Shown here: piece by piece, positions 7,429-11,250 of the stretch
Numbering within the stretch: position 1 is the first letter of the stretch
Layout of the letters: every line of letters begins with the position of its first letter
DNA from: Candidatus Shapirobacteria bacterium
GTDB lineage: Bacteria; Patescibacteriota; Microgenomatia; UBA12405
Direction of reading: 5' to 3'
NCBI GenBank assembly: GCA_023245435.1
Contig: JAHFKH010000010.1
Coordinates: 1-11,250 of the forward strand
Length of the DNA stretch: 11,250 nt
The notes under the pieces: generated by a model
What the model was told of the DNA's origin: nothing
Databases searched by the model: none
The model's input: the letters and a program-made list of their open reading frames with translations, nothing else
Program-made: the position numbers and the translations under genes

Positions 7429-7460
7429 ATATCCTATATTATATCAAAAACCAGTGAAAA
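7429..7460. promoter_or_regulatory. 32-base divergent promoter gap with opposed -10 boxes
   Basis: On the minus strand a perfect TATAAT (7443 to 7438) ends nine bases before the ATG of the GT2 gene, so transcription would start within about four bases of that codon. On the plus strand TATATT (7435-7440) or TATTAT (7437-7442) lies about 20 bases before the ATG at 7461. The two -10 boxes occupy the same few bases. RNA polymerase could probably load in only one direction at a time. No -35 box of normal spacing is evident on either strand. Confidence 0.5.
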
Positions 7461-9419
7461 ATGCTAAAAAACACCATTAAATCAGCCATTTCCATAGAAA
7501 AACGTCAAAAAATAAGATCGATTCTCAAATGGCTACCTTATTTTGACTTTCTAAACCATATTTCGACTTCTACCAAAAAACAACTAAAACTACCCTCAAG
7601 CAATTATGACATTATCGATTTTTCGGTTATTGCCTGGAATTATCGATACCAGCGCCCCCAACAACTAGCTTCAGAATTGGCCAACAGTGGTCACCGGATT
7701 TTTTATATTCACAACGAATTTACCCCTCAACTATTTTCATTTAACAACCAAATTAAAGTAAAAAAAATCGCCTACAACATATTTAACGTCACTTTATCAG
7801 CCGGCAATAATAAATTTATTTATACTGAAACTCTAAATAAAAAAGATAAGACAATAATAATTAATTCGTTAAAAAATTTAATTAAAACTGCCAATATTAT
7901 CAACCCCGTAGCTAAAGTCGATCATCCATTTTGGACCCAAATTTTAGACGATTTATCAATGCCAATCATTTATGACTGTATGGATAGCCATCAAGGGTTT
8001 TCCAATAATGCCAAGCATATTCCTCTTTTGGAAAAACAATTATTTAACCAAGCAAATTCAACCATTGTCACTTCAAACTATCTCAAAAACTTAGCCTCAA
8101 CAAACAACGCTAAAAATATAACATTAATACCCAATGCTGGAGATTATTTACACTTTCATTTAAAAACAAAAGATATTCCTTCTGACATAAAAAATATACC
8201 TCATTTAATTATTGGTTATTATGGAGCCATCTCTGACTGGTTTGATACCAATATTTTAGAATCACTAGCCATAAACCATCCACACAAATCAATTGTTTTA
8301 ATTGGTTTATTATCAAATTCTAAAGTTGATAAATTAGCCCAAAAATACAAAAATATTTATTTACTTGGCGAAAAACCATATTCAGTCCTACCTAACTACC
8401 TTCACCAATTTGATGTTTGTATTATTCCATTTGTTTTAAACGATTTAATTAAAGCAACCCACCCTGTCAAAATTTTTGAATATTTAGCCGCAGGTATTCC
8501 AATAGTCAGTACCAAGTTACCCGAAATTTTAAATTTAAATAAGTTAGTTCACTTTGCCACTGCGACCAATTTTTCATCACAAATTAATATCGCCCTTGCC
8601 GATAAAAACATCAAAGAAAAACAAGAATATGCCAAAATTAATACCTGGCAAAATCGAGCCATTATTTTTGACAAATTAATTAACAATATAATTTTTCCCA
8701 AAGTATCAGTGGTAATTCTTTCCTACAACAGCCCAAAATTAATGAAAACTACGTTGGACTCAGTTATCAGTCAATCAAATTATCCCAATTTAGAAATTAT
8801 TGTCGTCGACAATAATTCAAATCAGGAAACAATTAATTTACTCGAAAAATATTCCAATATCAAACTAATTTTAAATAAAACAAATTATGGTTTTGCTAAA
8901 GGCAATAATATTGGTATGAAAGCCTCAACTGGAGAATATATTATATTATTAAACAACGATGTTATTGTCACCCCTGGTTGGATTTCTCGGCTTTTATTTT
9001 ATTGTCAAAAAGATAATGTTGGACTGGTAGGCCCAGTCACCAACAATATTGGTAACGAAGCCAAAATTAACTATGACCTAAATAATTATCGAAACTACAC
9101 CGTTAATCATTGGGGTAAAACTTTAGAAGTCAACAATATTGCCGCCTTTTGCGTTATGATGAGTCGTCAAGTTTATAAAAGAGTAGGGGAGTTAGACGAG
9201 CGTTTTGGCCGTGGTATGTTTGAAGATGATGACTATTGTTATCGCATCAAAAAACTAGGATTAAAAATATTAATTGCCGATGATATTTTTATTTACCACT
9301 ACGGCGGCGCATCGTTCAATCCCCTCCCCGAATATCAAAAATTGTTTATTGAAAATAAATCAAAATTTGAAGAAAAATGGCAAACCAAATGGACACCACA
9401 TCAATATCGAAAAAAATAA
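7461..9419 (+). CDS. Bifunctional glycosyltransferase: GT4-like domain fused to GT2 domain
   Basis: At 652 residues this is two enzymes in one chain. Residues 1-48 are a basic, amphipathic lead. Residues about 50-405 form a GT-B domain of the type that begins WNYRYQRPQQLASELANSGH (59-78). It continues with YDCMDSHQGF (171-180), IPNAGDYLHF (223-232), GYYGAISDWFD (252-262) and the donor site HPVKIFEYLAAGIPIVST (334-351, with Glu340). Residues about 413-645 are a GT2 domain: KVSVVILSYNSP (414-425), VVDNNSN (448-454), LLNNDVIVTPGW (496-507, DXD position), MFEDDDYCYR (586-595, catalytic-base region) and IYHYGGASF (611-619). Both halves keep their main motifs. Fusion suggests two consecutive sugars added to one acceptor. 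It heads the second plus-strand run, and its 3' end overlaps the next gene by 43 bases. Sugars are unknown. Confidence 0.9.
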   Translation: MLKNTIKSAISIEKRQKIRSILKWLPYFDFLNHISTSTKKQLKLPSSNYDIIDFSVIAWNYRYQRPQQLASELANSGHRIFYIHNEFTPQLFSFNNQIKVKKIAYNIFNVTLSAGNNKFIYTETLNKKDKTIIINSLKNLIKTANIINPVAKVDHPFWTQILDDLSMPIIYDCMDSHQGFSNNAKHIPLLEKQLFNQANSTIVTSNYLKNLASTNNAKNITLIPNAGDYLHFHLKTKDIPSDIKNIPHLIIGYYGAISDWFDTNILESLAINHPHKSIVLIGLLSNSKVDKLAQKYKNIYLLGEKPYSVLPNYLHQFDVCIIPFVLNDLIKATHPVKIFEYLAAGIPIVSTKLPEILNLNKLVHFATATNFSSQINIALADKNIKEKQEYAKINTWQNRAIIFDKLINNIIFPKVSVVILSYNSPKLMKTTLDSVISQSNYPNLEIIVVDNNSNQETINLLEKYSNIKLILNKTNYGFAKGNNIGMKASTGEYIILLNNDVIVTPGWISRLLFYCQKDNVGLVGPVTNNIGNEAKINYDLNNYRNYTVNHWGKTLEVNNIAAFCVMMSRQVYKRVGELDERFGRGMFEDDDYCYRIKKLGLKILIADDIFIYHYGGASFNPLPEYQKLFIENKSKFEEKWQTKWTPHQYRKK

Positions 9420-10609
9420 AAGAAGGTATCCCTTATCTTTTCATATTAATTTCAATTATTGTCTGCAAAATCTGGATTTTATCACCCCATAATTTTTTTA
9501 TTTTTGATGATTACACCAATTTTTTTAACAATCACTTTAATTTTGCATTTTCCATATTTCCCCATCAAATGTACAACGATCGACCGATTGGCAATTTCTT
9601 ATTTAAATTTTTATACGATTTATTTAGGTTAAACTCCACTCCATATTTTTATTTCTTATTAATTTTACATACCCTAAATTCATTTTTAGTTTACAAATTA
9701 TTTAAAAAATATTTACCCAAAAATACTGTCTTAATTTCTGCCATTATATTTGCCGTTTGGCCACGAAGTACCTTTGCTGTTCAATGGCTGTCAGCCCTTT
9801 ACGATTTACTTTCAGTTACCTTTATTCTTTTATACCTTTTAAATTATAAAAAATATTTTTCGCTAGTTTTCTATTTTCTGGCCTTGCGTACCAAAGAATC
9901 AGTTTTGTTTATTCCTCTTATACCCATAATTTATGACTATTTTAAAACTAAAAAATTTATCACTATCCACAAAATAAATCTAGCTCTAATGCTATTTTAT
10001 ATTATATTAATTCTCTATTTAACTTTTACTTCAAATTATCAACATTTTTCCCAAGACAACCCATATTACCCATCATCAAACCCAATTTTATGGATAAAAA
10101 ATATATTTATATATTTATATTTATTTACAAACATCCGCGAAAATGGTTTTATTTTTGATGGTTTTCACCCAATTGGCATCATCTGTCTTTTTGTATTTAT
10201 CATATTTACATTTATTAATATTAAAAAAAATACAACCAAATTTTTAATAATTTCTTTTATTTTATCTTTACTTCCAATTCTACCTTTTGCCAACCGTCAA
10301 CATAAACTTTATCTATATTTACCATCAATTTTTTTAATACCTCTAATCGTCAGCTATTTTAATAAAAAAATTATATATATTTTACTAATCATTACTATCT
10401 ATTCAAATTTTATTGACAATTATTATTTATCCGAAAAATCATTTTGGCTAAACACTGGTGCCAAAAATAAAACTGAATTTAATCAACTAAAATTATTACC
10501 AAAACAGCAAAGTATAAACAAAATAAAAAATAATGACCCCAATGGTATATATTATTATGGCCCAGGTCATGTTATCAATTTATTTTTCAACGACCCCACT
10601 AAACTATGA
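9377..10609 (+). CDS. Multi-pass GT-C-like membrane protein, probable lipid-linked sugar transferase
   Basis: The 410-residue protein has about ten hydrophobic segments, the first near residues 18-35. The loop after it holds FIFDDYTNF (42-50), an acidic pair placed like the catalytic Asp of GT-C glycosyltransferases. RPIGNFLFKFL (69-79), LHTLNSFLVYKLFKK (97-111), FAVWPRSTFAVQWLSALYDLL (125-145) and LALRTKESVLFIP (168-180) resemble the core of GT39/TMTC-like membrane mannosyltransferases. Such enzymes use polyprenyl-phosphate sugars on the outer membrane face. The tail after about 350 is soluble. ATG at 9377 lies inside the preceding gene; ATG at 9389 is an equally plausible start four codons later, and neither has a strong ribosome site. 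The stop overlaps the next ATG as ATGA. The GT-C fold is likely; the exact family and activity, or an O-antigen ligase/polymerase-like role instead, remain open. Confidence 0.65.
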   Translation: MANQMDTTSISKKIKEGIPYLFILISIIVCKIWILSPHNFFIFDDYTNFFNNHFNFAFSIFPHQMYNDRPIGNFLFKFLYDLFRLNSTPYFYFLLILHTLNSFLVYKLFKKYLPKNTVLISAIIFAVWPRSTFAVQWLSALYDLLSVTFILLYLLNYKKYFSLVFYFLALRTKESVLFIPLIPIIYDYFKTKKFITIHKINLALMLFYIILILYLTFTSNYQHFSQDNPYYPSSNPILWIKNIFIYLYLFTNIRENGFIFDGFHPIGIICLFVFIIFTFINIKKNTTKFLIISFILSLLPILPFANRQHKLYLYLPSIFLIPLIVSYFNKKIIYILLIITIYSNFIDNYYLSEKSFWLNTGAKNKTEFNQLKLLPKQQSINKIKNNDPNGIYYYGPGHVINLFFNDPTKL

Positions 10610-11250
10610 AACACTATAAAACAATTGGCATCATTGGTTATATGGGTATGGTGGGCGGTACCACCTATCGATATTTTACTAGCCAAAATTACGAAGTTGT
10701 AGGGTATGACCCACGTGATCCAAAAAGTAGTTTAGCAAAAGTATACAATTGTGATTTAATTTTTGTTTGTGTCCCCACCCCTTTTGATTGGAAATCCCAC
10801 AAATACGACGAATCAATTGTCAAAAAAACTTTATCCGAAATACCGGCTGGTAAAACTGTAGTTTTAAAAAGTACCGTACACATTGGCACTACTGATAAAT
10901 ATCAAAAAAAATATCCAAAAATTAAACTATTATTTAATCCCGAGTTTTTATCCGAAGCCACTTGTGATATGGATTTTTGTAACCCCGATCGTCAATTTGT
11001 AGGCTACACCAGCAAATCAAAGGGTACGGCTACTAAAGTCTTAAATAGTTTGCCATTATCATCCTACGGGGCGATTATGCCTGCCAAACAAGCTGAATTA
11101 CTAAAATATATTAACAATATGCATGGCACTATTGCCGTGATGGAATTTAATCATTATTATGAAGTTTGTCAAAAAGAAAATATTGACTACGAGGACACTA
11201 TCAAAGCCGCCACTGCATCAAAATATTTAAATCCTTGGTATACCCAAGTT
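10606..11250 (+). CDS. UDP-glucose/GDP-mannose dehydrogenase family protein, N-terminal part (3' end outside window)
   Basis: Oxidises a nucleotide sugar to its uronic acid using NAD. The first 215 residues are visible and the frame is still open at the edge. The Rossmann start is IGIIGYMGMVGGTTYRYF (7-24), followed by the strand VVGYDP (31-36) and IFVCVPTPFD (52-61). KSTVHIGTT (88-96), NPEFLSEA (111-118) and NPDRQFVG (126-133) match the family's STvppGTt, PEFlrEg and pdRiviG motifs. AELLKYINNM (163-172) holds the expected Lys167 and Asn171. The stretch between D35 and VPTP is about 30 residues shorter than in E. coli Ugd, and the usual NE pair is N182-H183. These point to a divergent compact subgroup. 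The catalytic Cys would lie beyond the window. It is coupled to the preceding gene by an ATGA overlap. The precise substrate is uncertain. Confidence 0.85.
   Translation, partial: MKHYKTIGIIGYMGMVGGTTYRYFTSQNYEVVGYDPRDPKSSLAKVYNCDLIFVCVPTPFDWKSHKYDESIVKKTLSEIPAGKTVVLKSTVHIGTTDKYQKKYPKIKLLFNPEFLSEATCDMDFCNPDRQFVGYTSKSKGTATKVLNSLPLSSYGAIMPAKQAELLKYINNMHGTIAVMEFNHYYEVCQKENIDYEDTIKAATASKYLNPWYTQV

Noticed and set aside
10689..10889. Antisense 66-codon open frame over the dehydrogenase
   Set aside because: It lies opposite conserved dehydrogenase motifs and resembles nothing.
1877..10910. Runs of eight A or T (near 1877, 3607, 5783, 10223 and 10894) as phase-variable slippage sites
   Set aside because: At this base composition several such runs are expected by chance in 11 kb; all genes are in frame and the runs mostly encode Lys/Asn stretches.
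1..11250. Recoding of UGA (as in Gracilibacteria/SR1)
   Set aside because: TGA ends the ATPase, GT2 and GT-C-like genes at natural family lengths, and no in-frame TGA is needed inside any gene.
1..11250. tRNA, rRNA, CRISPR array, insertion sequence, riboswitch or intrinsic terminator
   Set aside because: No cloverleaf, regularly spaced repeats, transposase, or GC-rich hairpin followed by a T run was seen; the gaps are too short to hold most of these.

Overview
The window is a surface-glycan biosynthesis and export locus from a very A+T-rich (roughly 70% A+T by eye), densely packed bacterial genome. Ten of the eleven genes lie wholly or largely in the window with recognisable folds. Only about 92 bases lie outside genes: four gaps of 14, 43, 3 and 32 bases. 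Six neighbouring pairs overlap. TGA, TAA and TAG all end genes, so UGA is not reassigned as it is in Gracilibacteria or SR1. Strong Shine-Dalgarno sites are absent. Several starts sit only 6-15 bases after a TATAAT box, which implies leaderless or nearly leaderless mRNAs. These traits fit a Candidate Phyla Radiation (Patescibacteria) genome, perhaps Microgenomates-like. That assignment is inference, because the window has no taxonomic marker gene.

Layout. 1-594 (+): C-terminal part of an acyltransferase-3 family O-acyltransferase, cut by the window edge. 609-1406 (+): ABC-2 polysaccharide export permease (Wzm type). 1364-2623 (-): MOP-superfamily flippase (Wzx type). 2667-3407 (+): ABC export ATPase (Wzt type, short form). 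3394-4539 (+): divergent fucosyltransferase-fold protein. 4530-5393 (+): TupA-like ATP-grasp protein. 5397-6533 (+): GT4 glycosyltransferase. 6496-7428 (-): GT2-type glycosyltransferase. 7461-9419 (+): GT4-GT2 fusion glycosyltransferase. 9377-10609 (+): multi-pass GT-C-like membrane protein. 10606-11250 (+): nucleotide-sugar dehydrogenase, cut by the right edge.

How they may work together. The dehydrogenase would supply a uronic acid donor. The GT4, GT2, fusion and fucosyltransferase-fold enzymes would build a glycan in the cytoplasm. The TupA-like ATP-grasp protein could attach an amino group or amino acid to a carboxylate of that glycan. The Wzm/Wzt transporter would export the polymer, while the flippase and the GT-C-like protein suggest a second, lipid-linked export and modification route. 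The acyltransferase could O-acetylate the product.

Expression. The plus-strand genes from 2667 to 6533 and from 7461 to the right end form two tightly coupled runs with overlaps or gaps of a few bases. The two minus-strand genes each stand alone. Each overlaps its upstream plus-strand neighbour tail to tail and shares a tiny divergent promoter gap with its downstream neighbour. I see no intrinsic terminator, tRNA, rRNA, CRISPR array or insertion sequence. I found no clearly unprecedented system. The points most worth checking are the split ABC pair with a second exporter, the shortened dehydrogenase, and the pairing of a TupA-like ligase with a uronate-producing enzyme.
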